Source of the DNA: Eggerthellaceae bacterium
GTDB taxonomy: Bacteria > Actinomycetota > Coriobacteriia > Coriobacteriales > Eggerthellaceae
Length of the DNA: 16,227 bases
Reading direction: 5' to 3'
Assembly: GCA_003452695.1 (NCBI GenBank)
Contig: DMNP01000004.1
Location: 1 to 16,227, forward strand
Shown: positions 1 to 6,868 of the stretch, one piece after another
Layout of the letters: the number at the start of each line of letters is the position of its first letter
Numbering within the stretch: position 1 is the first letter of the stretch
Made by a program: the position numbers and the translations under genes
Notes under the pieces: generated by a model
Told to the model about the DNA's origin: nothing
Database searches by the model: none
What the model saw: only the letters and a program-made list of their open reading frames with translations

Positions 1-830
1 GCAAACGGTTGCGACAGGTAATTCACCGATAGGCCGACTGCGTCGACGCGGCCCTCGCTTTGCATTCGGGCGATATGCGACAGGTCGGCACCTTGCTGCG
101 AATTCTTGGCTATCTCCTCTTCAATCTCGTCGGCCTTGTGCGACAGGTCAAGCACGAAGGTGATGCCTGCCTGTTCCATGAGCTTGTTCACGTAAGGAGC
201 ACGGTTGTGCTTGTTGTTGATGGGTGATGACGAGCGGTACACGGCGCCTTGCCGCAGCGCGCCGCCCTTGAGCGGTCGGAAGTTGGCGAACTGCTCGTCG
301 CTGTCGTAGTCGGAGCGCTCATCAGATTCCCTGTCGGAGAGCAGCTCCCGTAAGTCTTTGAACGCGCCTTTTTCGGCGAGCGTAACGGTGGCGGTGTCGC
401 CCTCGGCCACTCCTGCTGTATTCCAGAGCGTATCGACGTAGTTGAGGGTGACCTCGATGCGCGTATCGCTGGGGTTCCCGATGACGAGCGGATCGCCTGC
501 GCGCACATTGTATCCGTCCAGGTAAGGAACATTCTGCAGTTCGTATCCGTTCGAGAACTTCACATTGACGCTGTCGCCGAGCGAGAACCCGAGATTGTTG
601 AATTCATCGATGGAGATGTCCAGGTAAATGCCGCCGAAGGTCGTGTCACGCGCAACGGGACAATTGGCGAGTTCCGGCTGGGCCGATTCGACGCTGCTCG
701 AGCTTTCGCTCGCAGCCACCTGCGCGCCAGTCGTTTGGCTAGGGGCGCAGGCGGTGAACACGCATCCGAACAGTGCAAGAGCGCAGGAAAAGGTAACGAG
801 CGCCAATCTGGCCGTGAGTTTTTTCGGCAT
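1..830 (-). CDS. Exported tyrosine-phosphatase-family lipoprotein (partial, 3' end outside window)
   Basis: The reading frame is open from the ATG at 830 to the window edge (about 276 residues). AGGAGG lies 6 nt upstream of the ATG. The N-terminus is a basic/hydrophobic leader ending in two possible lipobox cysteines (LFGC and FTAC), followed by a Ser/Gln-rich linker, so the mature protein is probably lipid-anchored outside the membrane. Residues of about 65-165 resemble the small beta-barrel domain (related to the SAM-hydrolase C-terminal domain) found in front of gut-bacterial tyrosine phosphatases: DSVNVKFSNGYEL, then VAEGDTATVTLAEKG. The phosphatase domain begins with LKGGALRQGAVYRSSSP, then NRAPYVNKLMEQAGI and VLDLS. 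The catalytic HCxxGKDRTG loop would lie beyond the edge and cannot be checked. The family dephosphorylates phosphotyrosine or phosphoinositide-like substrates; the substrate here is unknown. The next gene upstream is another exported lipoprotein enzyme. Confidence 0.75.
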   Translation of the reverse strand, partial: MPKKLTARLALVTFSCALALFGCVFTACAPSQTTGAQVAASESSSSVESAQPELANCPVARDTTFGGIYLDISIDEFNNLGFSLGDSVNVKFSNGYELQNVPYLDGYNVRAGDPLVIGNPSDTRIEVTLNYVDTLWNTAGVAEGDTATVTLAEKGAFKDLRELLSDRESDERSDYDSDEQFANFRPLKGGALRQGAVYRSSSPINNKHNRAPYVNKLMEQAGITFVLDLSHKADEIEEEIAKNSQQGADLSHIARMQSEGRVDAVGLSVNYLSQPF

Positions 831-900
831 ACTGTGCCTCCTGAACGGTTTCCTATACTTTAACCGATTGGCTCAGCAGGCGACAGAGACGACGAATGCG

Positions 901-925
901 ACAAACCACCGTCCCCTGTCACACA
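901..925. repeat. Possible REP-like palindrome remnant
   Basis: The gap between the two lipoprotein genes contains ACCGTCCCCTGTCACAC, read on the minus strand as GTGTGACAGGGGACGGT. An ACAGG just downstream pairs with CCTGT (stem of 5 bp, loop of 3). This string resembles REP palindromes mobilised by REP-associated tyrosine transposases in many bacteria. Only one copy is present in this window, so assignment rests on my recall of such repeats. Confidence 0.3.
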
Positions 926-932
926 GGAAGGG

Positions 933-1928
933 CTACCCCTCTATCCGGCTGTAGCGGCCCAGGTATTCGAGCGCATCGATGCCTTTGAGGCGGGAGATCT
1001 CCTCGTCCGAGAAGCCATTCTCGCGCTCGAGCTCGACGACGTAGCGGTACGTGCCCAGCGCAGACTTCTCGGGCCTGTCGTGCACGCACACCAGCTTCGC
1101 GCCCTCGGAGCAAGCGGCGTCCAAGACCCCCGGCAGCTTGTCGGCCGCGATGCGCGCGGCGAACACGGCGCACTCGTAGCCGGGAAGCTCGTTCGCCCGC
1201 TTCGACACGACGTAGAAGCGCGTCTTGTTCGCGTCGGTCTGCGAGACGTTCTCCTTCAGCACCTCGAGCTTGTACAGATCGGCGGCACCCGGCGCCGCGA
1301 TGGCGACTTGGGTGCTATCGCCCCCCTCGGCCACCTCCCGGGCGGCGGCTGCGGTGCTCGCGGCTTCCACGCGCTCGGCGTTCGGCAGGTTCTCGTCGAG
1401 CCATGCCGCGCTCTGGGCCAGGCCCTGCTTGTGGGACAAGACGCGCGTCACCTTCGAAAGGTCGGTTCCCGCAAGGCCCATGAGCGTCTGCCGGATGGGC
1501 AGCACGACCTCGCCGACCACGCTCACGTTGTCGGCGGCAAGGAAGGCGTCGATGTAGTCCGTGACGGGGCCGCCGAGCGTGTTCTCCTGCGGAATGACGG
1601 CGTAGGCAGCCTTCCCCTCGGCGACGAGCGCCAGCGCATCGGCCACGGTGGCTTGCGGCATCATCTCGTCGTTGTCCCCGAAAAAGAGCTTGGCGGCCTC
1701 CTCGGTGTAGGTTCCCTCGGGCCCCAGGTAGGCAACGGTCGTTACGTCGGCGATCTCGGCGACGGGAGAAGGCGCCTCGGCGCTTGCCAATGAGGTCGCG
1801 CTGGCTTGGGGTTGCGCGCTCGACGGGCCTGCTTGCCCCTGGGCGCACCCCGCCAGGCCGAGGGCGAGGACGAGCGCGCAGGCGAGCGCCTTAACTATTC
1901 CGATTCGCTTCTTGCCATAACGAGACAT
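933..1928 (-). CDS. Lipoprotein with prephenate dehydratase-like and ACT-like domains (exported PheA-type)
   Basis: This 331-residue protein starts at the ATG at 1928, with GGAGG 7 nt upstream. Residues 1-28 form a lipoprotein signal peptide with lipobox LAGC (Cys28), followed by a Ser/Ala/Gln linker to about residue 60. The rest follows the prephenate dehydratase fold: YLGPEGTYTEEAA (67-79), IPQENTLGG (112-120, family PxENs), SHKQGLAQ (165-172), and the catalytic-type NKTRF at 234-238. A C-terminal ACT-like region includes SALGTYRYVVELE (279-291), where the Phe-binding ESRP-type motif would sit. Prephenate dehydratase converts prephenate to phenylpyruvate in phenylalanine synthesis and is normally cytosolic. 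Export as a lipoprotein implies an extracytoplasmic role, perhaps as a binding protein or an enzyme acting on exported prephenate. It could also have been repurposed as a ligand sensor. Family assignment is firm; activity is not shown. Confidence 0.82.
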   Translation of the reverse strand: MSRYGKKRIGIVKALACALVLALGLAGCAQGQAGPSSAQPQASATSLASAEAPSPVAEIADVTTVAYLGPEGTYTEEAAKLFFGDNDEMMPQATVADALALVAEGKAAYAVIPQENTLGGPVTDYIDAFLAADNVSVVGEVVLPIRQTLMGLAGTDLSKVTRVLSHKQGLAQSAAWLDENLPNAERVEAASTAAAAREVAEGGDSTQVAIAAPGAADLYKLEVLKENVSQTDANKTRFYVVSKRANELPGYECAVFAARIAADKLPGVLDAACSEGAKLVCVHDRPEKSALGTYRYVVELERENGFSDEEISRLKGIDALEYLGRYSRIEG

Positions 1929-1969
1929 GCAGTGGCCTCCATCTGTAACGGGTCTTCCGTTGGATGTTG

Positions 1970-1975
1970 ATTATA
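1970..1975 (-). promoter_or_regulatory. Candidate -10 box for the prephenate dehydratase-like gene
   Basis: The minus strand reads TATAAT exactly, about 42 nt before the ATG at 1928, implying a leader of roughly 35 nt. No good TTGACA lies at 16-18 bp spacing (GGGCGG is found there). A strong -10 without a -35 suggests activator dependence or occlusion by the dyad immediately upstream. Confidence 0.5.
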
Positions 1976-1978
1976 CGC

Positions 1979-2036
1979 GCAACCGGCGTGCTCCGCCCCG
2001 ACGACGTGACGGAGCACGCTGTCTTGAATCGGTTGC
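1979..2036. promoter_or_regulatory. Nested dyad overlapping the -35 region
   Basis: Two concentric inverted repeats are present. The inner one is GCGTGCTCCG (1986-1995) with CGGAGCACGC (2010-2019), 10 bp perfect with a 14-nt gap. The outer one is GCAACCG (1979-1985) with CGGTTGC (2030-2036), 7 bp perfect. The block covers the -35 position of the TATAAT at 1970-1975. It has no T-tract on either side, so it is a better operator candidate than a terminator. It could still act as an RNA hairpin at the 3' end of the symporter remnant. Confidence 0.45.
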
Positions 2037-2139
2037 CCGCCAACTCCCGAAAGGCCCCTCGGCCCCTATCGCGCCAACATGTTAGGGCCCGCCGCTTTCG
2101 CGCGGGACGCCCCGGGGGGATGGGGGACGGGCCCCCGCC

Positions 2140-3006
2140 TCACTTCCCGTCGTCGATCGCCATCATGACTATGTCACCGATCACGTTGATAGCGTTTTGC
2201 GCGATTCCGAAAAAAGCTTCCAGGTAGATGGCCGCGCATACCACTTCGGGCGTATTCAGATACATGGTGATTATCAGCATGCCAATCAGAATGCCCCCTG
2301 GCTGATTCGGGGCACCAAGCGACAAGAACAGGACCAGGACCGCCAATCCGATGAAGCTGAACCACGAAAGCTCTGTGCCCGTCGCATAAACGAACGCTAG
2401 AGAGAAGAACATAAGCAAAAAGCAATTGCCGTCGAGGTTGATCTCGGCGAGCACGGGCAAGCTTCGATTGAGCATGCCCCGATTCATGTCGAACGCTTTC
2501 GAGCAGTACCTGATGTTGTAGGGCGCAGCGTCGATGGCCGAGCCGATCCTGATATTCTCGCGAACAAGGGGAACGAGCTTCCGCACGAAGGGGACGACGC
2601 GAACGCCGTGCACGCGCAGCCTCACGGCGTAGGAGGCGAACAAGAGCAGGATGCCCAATCCGCAGACAACGAAATAGGCCACGATCTCGAGGAGATTCAC
2701 GAAGCCCGAGTCGAGCAACACATCCATGATGGCCAGGAGGCAGAAAACGGGCAACGCGGCAATGACGATGTACAGCATGCGCGAGAAGAGCGTGTAGCAC
2801 GCCATCGTCGCATGCCGTAAGGTGTTGAAGTATTTGCCCGAAGAGCACAGGGCATAGGTGCACAAGAGGGCCAAAGCCATGAGCGGAATGGGAGATACGG
2901 CCGCGAACGGCTCGAAAATGCTGGGGGGTATGAACGAGGTGACGACATCGGCAAACGTTCGGTCGACGGAACCGCCGAACGCATAGGGAGACTCACATGA
3001 ATGCAG
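2140..3006 (-). pseudogene. 5'-truncated dicarboxylate/amino acid:cation symporter (SDF family)
   Basis: The frame is open from 3006 to the stop at 2140 (288 codons), but the first ATG is at 2880, and homology to the SDF family clearly runs upstream of it (SFIPPSIFEPFAA, near 2912-2950). No start codon exists between 2880 and the in-frame stop at 3007-3009. Family landmarks in order are the unwound helix motif NLDGN (family NMDGT), the hairpin-2 loop GAPNQPGG, and a last helix ending NVIGD. These match the substrate- and Na+-binding half of a glutamate/dicarboxylate symporter. The missing part is roughly the first half (helices 1-4 and any N-terminal domain). The break coincides with the start of the head-to-head paralogue at 2997. 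A short 246-residue product from 2880 is conceivable but would lack the scaffold, so I call it a remnant. Confidence 0.7.
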
Positions 3007-4592
3007 TCAAAACATGCAATCTCACGTCGGATGACCGCTACAGCGCCATGCTCTCCGACTGCCGCGCCGCGATGGAGGGGCTGCGCGCGCCGGAAGGCGC
3101 GGTTCAGGAGTACCTGGACCGCGTGGCCGGCGTTCTGGACGGCCTCGTGAAGCATTGCGGCGGTGGCGTCGAGGTGCGCTACAGCGTGTCCACGCGCTTC
3201 AAGAAGGCCTTCCTCAAGATCGAGGCGCAGGGCGAGAGGTTCGACCCCGCCGACGGCGTCGTCGTGGACATGGGCGCAATCGAGGAGGCCGAGCTGCAGC
3301 CGCTGCTGCGCCAGGAAAAGGGGGCCGTCATCTACGGCTACCATGCGGGGCGAAACGTCATACGGGTCGCCTCCCCGCGCGTGAAGAGCAAGACCATGCT
3401 CGGCTCCGCCATGCTCTGGGGCGCCGTCCTGGGGCTGGCGCTCGGCTTCCTCTGCGCGCTCTTGCCCGACGACGTCCGCGACGTCATCGTCGACGACGTC
3501 GCGTCCCCGGTGAGGGCCGTCGCCCTCAACCTCGTGATCTGCGTCATGGGGCCGGTGATCCTCGTCTCCATGATAACGGCCGTCTCCGCCCTCAAGAGCG
3601 TCGACGACCTCACGAGCATGGGGCTGAGGCTCATCGCGCGCTTCCTGAAATGCATCCTCTCCGTCATGTTCGTGGGGATAATGGTGTCCCTGCTCTTCTT
3701 CGGCGTCCTGGGCGACGGCGGCGCGGACCTGAAGGCGAGAGACCTCGTGAACCTCCTGCTGGACATCTTCCCCAAGGACCCCGTCTCGCCGATCAAGGAC
3801 GGCAACACCCCGCAGCTCGTGGTCATGGGGCTGGTCCTGGGGGCCGCGCTCATCATCCCGGGCAACGAGGTGAGGGGGCTCAAGAGGGTCGTGAGCCAGG
3901 CCGGCACGTGGGTCATGGCCGTCATGGACCTGGTGCAGGTCGTCCTGCCGGTCATCCCGTTCTGCAGCGTCTTCGTCGCGATGGCGTCGGACTCCGGCGC
4001 GTCCCTGCTCGACGGCTGGCAGTTCGTCGCGGCGATGTTCCTCGCATGCACCGCCTGCGGGGCGGTGAAGTTCTTCCACGTGGCGCGCAAGTACGAGATC
4101 CGAGCGTCCACGCTCTGGGGCAAGCTCAAGCCGCTGGTCGCGCTGGCCTTCATGAGCGGGAACATCACGAGCATCATGAGGCAGGAGTACGAGTTCTGCG
4201 AGAACGAGCTGGGGGTCAGCCACGACTTCACCTCGTTCTGGATCCCGCTGAGCCAGGCGATGCTCAGCCCCCGGGCGACCCTCAACTTCGTCATCCCGCC
4301 GTTCCTGATCATGCAGTTCGTCGACAAGCCCATCTCGCTGCCGTTCCTGGCCGTGCTCGTCATCGTGGTGCTGGAGCTGTCCATCGCGGACCCCGGGACG
4401 GCGGCGGGCTGGACGGTGCTGTTCGCCTCGCTCGGGCTCTCGTCGGACTTCGTGGGGCTGTTCCTCGCGTTCGAGCTGCTCACGGCCAACTACAACGCGG
4501 CGTACGGCGTGCTCCAGATGGGCCTGGAGGCCATCGAGTCGGCGGCCTGCTTCGACGCCATCGACATGGACCGCGTCAAGCAGCTAGCATGA
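2997..4592 (+). CDS. SDF-family symporter-like membrane protein with N-terminal degenerate GHKL ATPase-like domain
   Basis: This is a 531-residue protein with GGGAG 7 nt before the ATG. Residues about 35-130 are soluble and resemble an RsbW-type ATPase domain in outline: helix EYLDRVAGVLDGLVKHC, strand-turn FLKIEAQGERFDP (the D-x-G box position) and a final GRNVIRV. The Mg-binding Asn and the DxG acidic residue are not conserved. Residues about 134-515 follow the glutamate/dicarboxylate symporter (SDF) topology, with SPVRAVALNLVICVMGPVIL, NLLLDIFPKDP, and helix-hairpin segments near 390-470. The substrate motifs are altered: the hairpin-1 serines read MSGNITS, the NMDGT position reads LSPRA (423-427), and hairpin 2 reads IADPGTAAG. 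It may transport something atypical or act as a sensor. Its codons are much more GC-rich than the adjacent symporter remnant. The SDF fold is likely; the ATPase-like assignment is tentative. Confidence 0.72.
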   Translation: MNAVKTCNLTSDDRYSAMLSDCRAAMEGLRAPEGAVQEYLDRVAGVLDGLVKHCGGGVEVRYSVSTRFKKAFLKIEAQGERFDPADGVVVDMGAIEEAELQPLLRQEKGAVIYGYHAGRNVIRVASPRVKSKTMLGSAMLWGAVLGLALGFLCALLPDDVRDVIVDDVASPVRAVALNLVICVMGPVILVSMITAVSALKSVDDLTSMGLRLIARFLKCILSVMFVGIMVSLLFFGVLGDGGADLKARDLVNLLLDIFPKDPVSPIKDGNTPQLVVMGLVLGAALIIPGNEVRGLKRVVSQAGTWVMAVMDLVQVVLPVIPFCSVFVAMASDSGASLLDGWQFVAAMFLACTACGAVKFFHVARKYEIRASTLWGKLKPLVALAFMSGNITSIMRQEYEFCENELGVSHDFTSFWIPLSQAMLSPRATLNFVIPPFLIMQFVDKPISLPFLAVLVIVVLELSIADPGTAAGWTVLFASLGLSSDFVGLFLAFELLTANYNAAYGVLQMGLEAIESAACFDAIDMDRVKQLA

Positions 4593-4955
4593 TGCGCTCA
4601 AGGGGACGCCCCCTCCTGGATGCGTCAAGGCTTTGATGATTGTACGATGCTTCCCAGCGGCTCCGCACTCCAACATTATGCCTCGCTTAACGGGTTTCTG
4701 ATACATGAATTGCGTCACGGCGTTAAGTTTTGGGGGTCGAGGACGTTAGCCCCTCCGATTTGGAGGCTGGGCTTTGGCCTGGCCTTAAAATCGGAGCAAT
4801 GAATTCGGAAGAGCTCTTCTTCACTATCCCTGTTTTGGGAAAAAAGAGAGTTCCGAAACATCGTCTCTGGCCATTATCATGTTCCCTGGAGCCCTGTTAC
4901 ACATCAACAGGCTCGAAATGACCAACATCGACGGAGAAAGCTCAACGGAGATACA
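4593..4955. other. Intergenic region, lower GC, with one long inverted repeat
   Basis: No convincing gene lies in these 363 bases. The two short open frames (4620-4802 and 4730-4921) lack ribosome-binding sites and coding bias. A weak GC hairpin (AGGGG 4601-4605 with CCCCT 4610-4614) follows the symporter stop. CTCCGATTT (4753-4761) and AAATCGGAG (4788-4796) form a perfect 9-bp inverted repeat whose interior (AGGC...GCCT) can also pair, giving an extended hairpin about 160 nt before the glycosyltransferase. It could be an untranslated leader or a decayed element. I found no recognisable promoter. Confidence 0.45.
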
Positions 4956-5861
4956 ATGCCCCTACTTACCGTGATAGTGCCCGCGTACAATTGCGCTGGC
5001 TATATCGACGAATGCCTGGGATCGGTGCTCGAACAGCTACCCGCGGATTGTGAGCTCATCGTGGTCGACGACGGATCGACCGACGGCACCGCGAATGCGT
5101 TGGCCCCCTACGAGGCGCAGGACAACGTGAAGGTGCTCTATCGCGGGCACGGGGGCGCATCGGCCGCGCGCAACGCGGGGCTCGAGGCCGCATCGGGCCG
5201 CTACATTGCCTTCATCGACTGCGACGACACCATGAAACCCGGCTTCATCGCCGCATCGCGCAGCTTGATGGAACAGGATTTCGACCTGTGCATCTTCGGC
5301 ATCGAGCGCGTGCCCCTGCAAGGCGAAAGCGAGCTCTGGACGGTCGAGGACGCAAGCTATCCGAGCACATCCGCGTTCGCCGACGCCTATATCCGCATCC
5401 GAAGCCTCATGGTGTATTCGAACTGCAACAAGTTCTACCGAAAGTCGATCATCGACAAGCTGGGCCTGCGTTTCGACGAGAAGGTCGACTTCGGGGAGGA
5501 CCGCCTGTTCAATTACGCGTTCATACGGGAATGCGGGCGCATCAGGACCTCGTCGCTCATCATGCTGACGTACCTGCAGCGAAGCGCGAACTCCTTGTCG
5601 AGTCGGCATGTGGAGCGCTACTTCGAGCGCGTGTTAGGCCTGCACGAGGCCAAGATGGAATGCTTCCTGGGGCTTTCCCGGGATGCGACCGACGAGGAAA
5701 AGGCCGAGTTCCGAGCCCGCGACCTCGCGCATGAGGTCCAGATGACCATCGACCGCTTCGCCGCGCATCCCGAGGAGCGCGCCGAGAACATGCCCCTCAT
5801 CGACACCCTGAACGGGTCGCGGGAGCGCCCTGCCGACCGTTTACCAGGGGAAGGAGGCTGA
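4956..5861 (+). CDS. Family 2 glycosyltransferase
   Basis: This 301-residue protein starts at an ATG with GGAG 6 nt upstream. The N-terminal GT-A domain is clear: LTVIVPAYN near residue 4, VVDDGSTDGT (36-45), GGASAARNAGL (66-76) and the metal-binding FIDCDD (86-91). It is followed by an acceptor-side FGEDRLFNYAFI (179-190), the ED pair typical of family 2 enzymes. No transmembrane helix is seen, so it is probably a peripheral cytosolic enzyme. It would transfer a sugar from a nucleotide donor to a surface glycan or lipid-linked intermediate; donor and acceptor cannot be told. The last 30 or so residues (Arg/Gly/Pro-rich) are poorly conserved in appearance. The next gene starts 6 nt downstream, suggesting a two-gene operon. 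Confidence 0.9.
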   Translation: MPLLTVIVPAYNCAGYIDECLGSVLEQLPADCELIVVDDGSTDGTANALAPYEAQDNVKVLYRGHGGASAARNAGLEAASGRYIAFIDCDDTMKPGFIAASRSLMEQDFDLCIFGIERVPLQGESELWTVEDASYPSTSAFADAYIRIRSLMVYSNCNKFYRKSIIDKLGLRFDEKVDFGEDRLFNYAFIRECGRIRTSSLIMLTYLQRSANSLSSRHVERYFERVLGLHEAKMECFLGLSRDATDEEKAEFRARDLAHEVQMTIDRFAAHPEERAENMPLIDTLNGSRERPADRLPGEGG

Positions 5862-5867
5862 TCTGCG

Positions 5868-6785
5868 GTGTTTCGATTCGTCATGCCCGACCACACGATG
5901 CCTGCGGCAACGCGCGAACGGCTGCTGAAAGAGCAAGCGGAGGCGTTTTTGCGCTCGGACGCGCTTGCGGAGGTGTTCGACCTGCTGAACACCGATCGGG
6001 ACAGGATCGGGCGCGACTACAACGGTCGGATGGGGAGCGGCGGACGGGTGCTGGAAACGCAAGTGATCGAGCCTATGGAGGCGCTAGAGCCGTTCCGGGA
6101 AAAGCTCTACCCCCTGCTTGACGAGCTCGGCTTCCTCCGCATCAACAAGCCCCTTGCCGAAAGGCACAGCAGGGTGCTAGTCCTGGCGGGCGCCCTCAAC
6201 GCCTGCTTCGCCAACGCGATCGCTGCCGCGGAGTGGAAGGACCCCTCCACCGTTTCGGTGGACGGGCTGTCCTGCTATCGCCCGGTCAACCCGAAAGAGC
6301 GGGCGTCATCCACATTCACATCTCCAAGCGATACGGAATTCGGCGTGACGGCGGATGCGTTCTCTCACGTGTTCGGCCTTGCCGAAGGCGGCTTCCGAGA
6401 CGTCTTCACGAGCGACCGAAACCTGAACGGGATCTCGTGCATACGCGAGTTCGCAACCCGGTCGGACAGCTGCCTTTACCGCGTGTTCGCCGCGCCGTCT
6501 TCCGAGCCGGGGCTGCGGCGCGCCGATACCGCTGATTCGCTGGAGTTCTACGTCGAGAACGCCGACGTCTCGCCGGGAGAGAGCCTGCTCGCCGTCACGA
6601 GCAACCGCTACTGCAACCGCCAGTTCCTGCAGCTCGCCCATTACGTGGTAAAGAACGACCTGCCCGTGAACCTGGATGTGGTGGGTTGCTTTCCCGACGA
6701 GCGGGTCACATCGGTGGAAAAATACGATCCGTTTCAGTATCTGCAGGACCTGATCGGCATCCTGGACTGGATCGGCAGGTTCTAA
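5868..6785 (+). CDS. Unknown protein in glycosyltransferase operon, faint YdcF/ElyC (DUF218)-like features
   Basis: This 305-residue protein starts at GTG 5868, 10 nt after AAGGAGG (5851-5857), which sits at the end of the preceding gene. An ATG at 5883 is the alternative start. No signal peptide or membrane helix is seen. I do not recognise it firmly. The central strand VLVLAGALNACF (103-114), the stretch SSEPGLRRADTADSLEF (211-227) and LLAVTSNRYCNRQF (240-253) recall the order of motifs in YdcF/ElyC-type DUF218 proteins (a glycine strand, an E..T element, then a VTS..Y..R element), but the catalytic-type residues are not convincingly conserved. Pairing with a glycosyltransferase hints at a cell-surface glycan role. 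The gene ends just before a strong inverted repeat. Confidence 0.6.
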   Translation: MFRFVMPDHTMPAATRERLLKEQAEAFLRSDALAEVFDLLNTDRDRIGRDYNGRMGSGGRVLETQVIEPMEALEPFREKLYPLLDELGFLRINKPLAERHSRVLVLAGALNACFANAIAAAEWKDPSTVSVDGLSCYRPVNPKERASSTFTSPSDTEFGVTADAFSHVFGLAEGGFRDVFTSDRNLNGISCIREFATRSDSCLYRVFAAPSSEPGLRRADTADSLEFYVENADVSPGESLLAVTSNRYCNRQFLQLAHYVVKNDLPVNLDVVGCFPDERVTSVEKYDPFQYLQDLIGILDWIGRF

Positions 6786-6819
6786 CGCTCGCCTTAGGAG
6801 ATGCGTCGTTTTAGGCGAT

Positions 6820-6868
6820 GGCTCAAAGGGGCCCAAAGAGGGCGCACCCTTTTGGGCCCCTTTGAGCC
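6820..6868. terminator. Bidirectional terminator-like hairpin between convergent genes
   Basis: GGCTCAAAGGGGCCCAAA (6820-6837) and its exact reverse complement (6851-6868) form an 18-bp perfect stem with a 13-nt loop, which can tighten through an inner GGG/CCC pairing. The last base of the right arm is the last base of the MATE-fusion gene's stop codon. A smaller TCGCCT/AGGCGA hairpin (6789-6818) precedes it. No run of T follows on either strand, so it may stop transcription inefficiently or protect 3' ends instead. Confidence 0.6.

Noticed and set aside
1080-1793. 237-codon plus-strand frame opposite the prephenate dehydratase-like gene
   Set aside because: Shadow of a well-supported gene; no ribosome-binding site and no recognisable domain.
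2041-2139. GC-rich hairpins (GGGGG/CCCCC and CGAAAG/CTTTCG) after the truncated symporter gene
   Set aside because: Stems are short or interrupted and no T-tract follows, so a terminator cannot be supported.
2697-4223. 508-codon open frame on the minus strand opposite the symporter-like gene
   Set aside because: It is rich in His, Asp, Arg and Glu with no domain pattern, and lies antisense to a clear membrane protein. It arises because very GC-rich codons avoid stops in the opposite frame.
3155-4636. 493-codon plus-strand frame inside the same gene
   Set aside because: Arg/Gly/His-rich out-of-frame reading of the real gene, without helices or motifs.
4620-4921. Two overlapping short frames (60 and 63 codons) between the symporter and glycosyltransferase genes
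   Set aside because: No ribosome-binding sites, no recognisable family and no coding bias.
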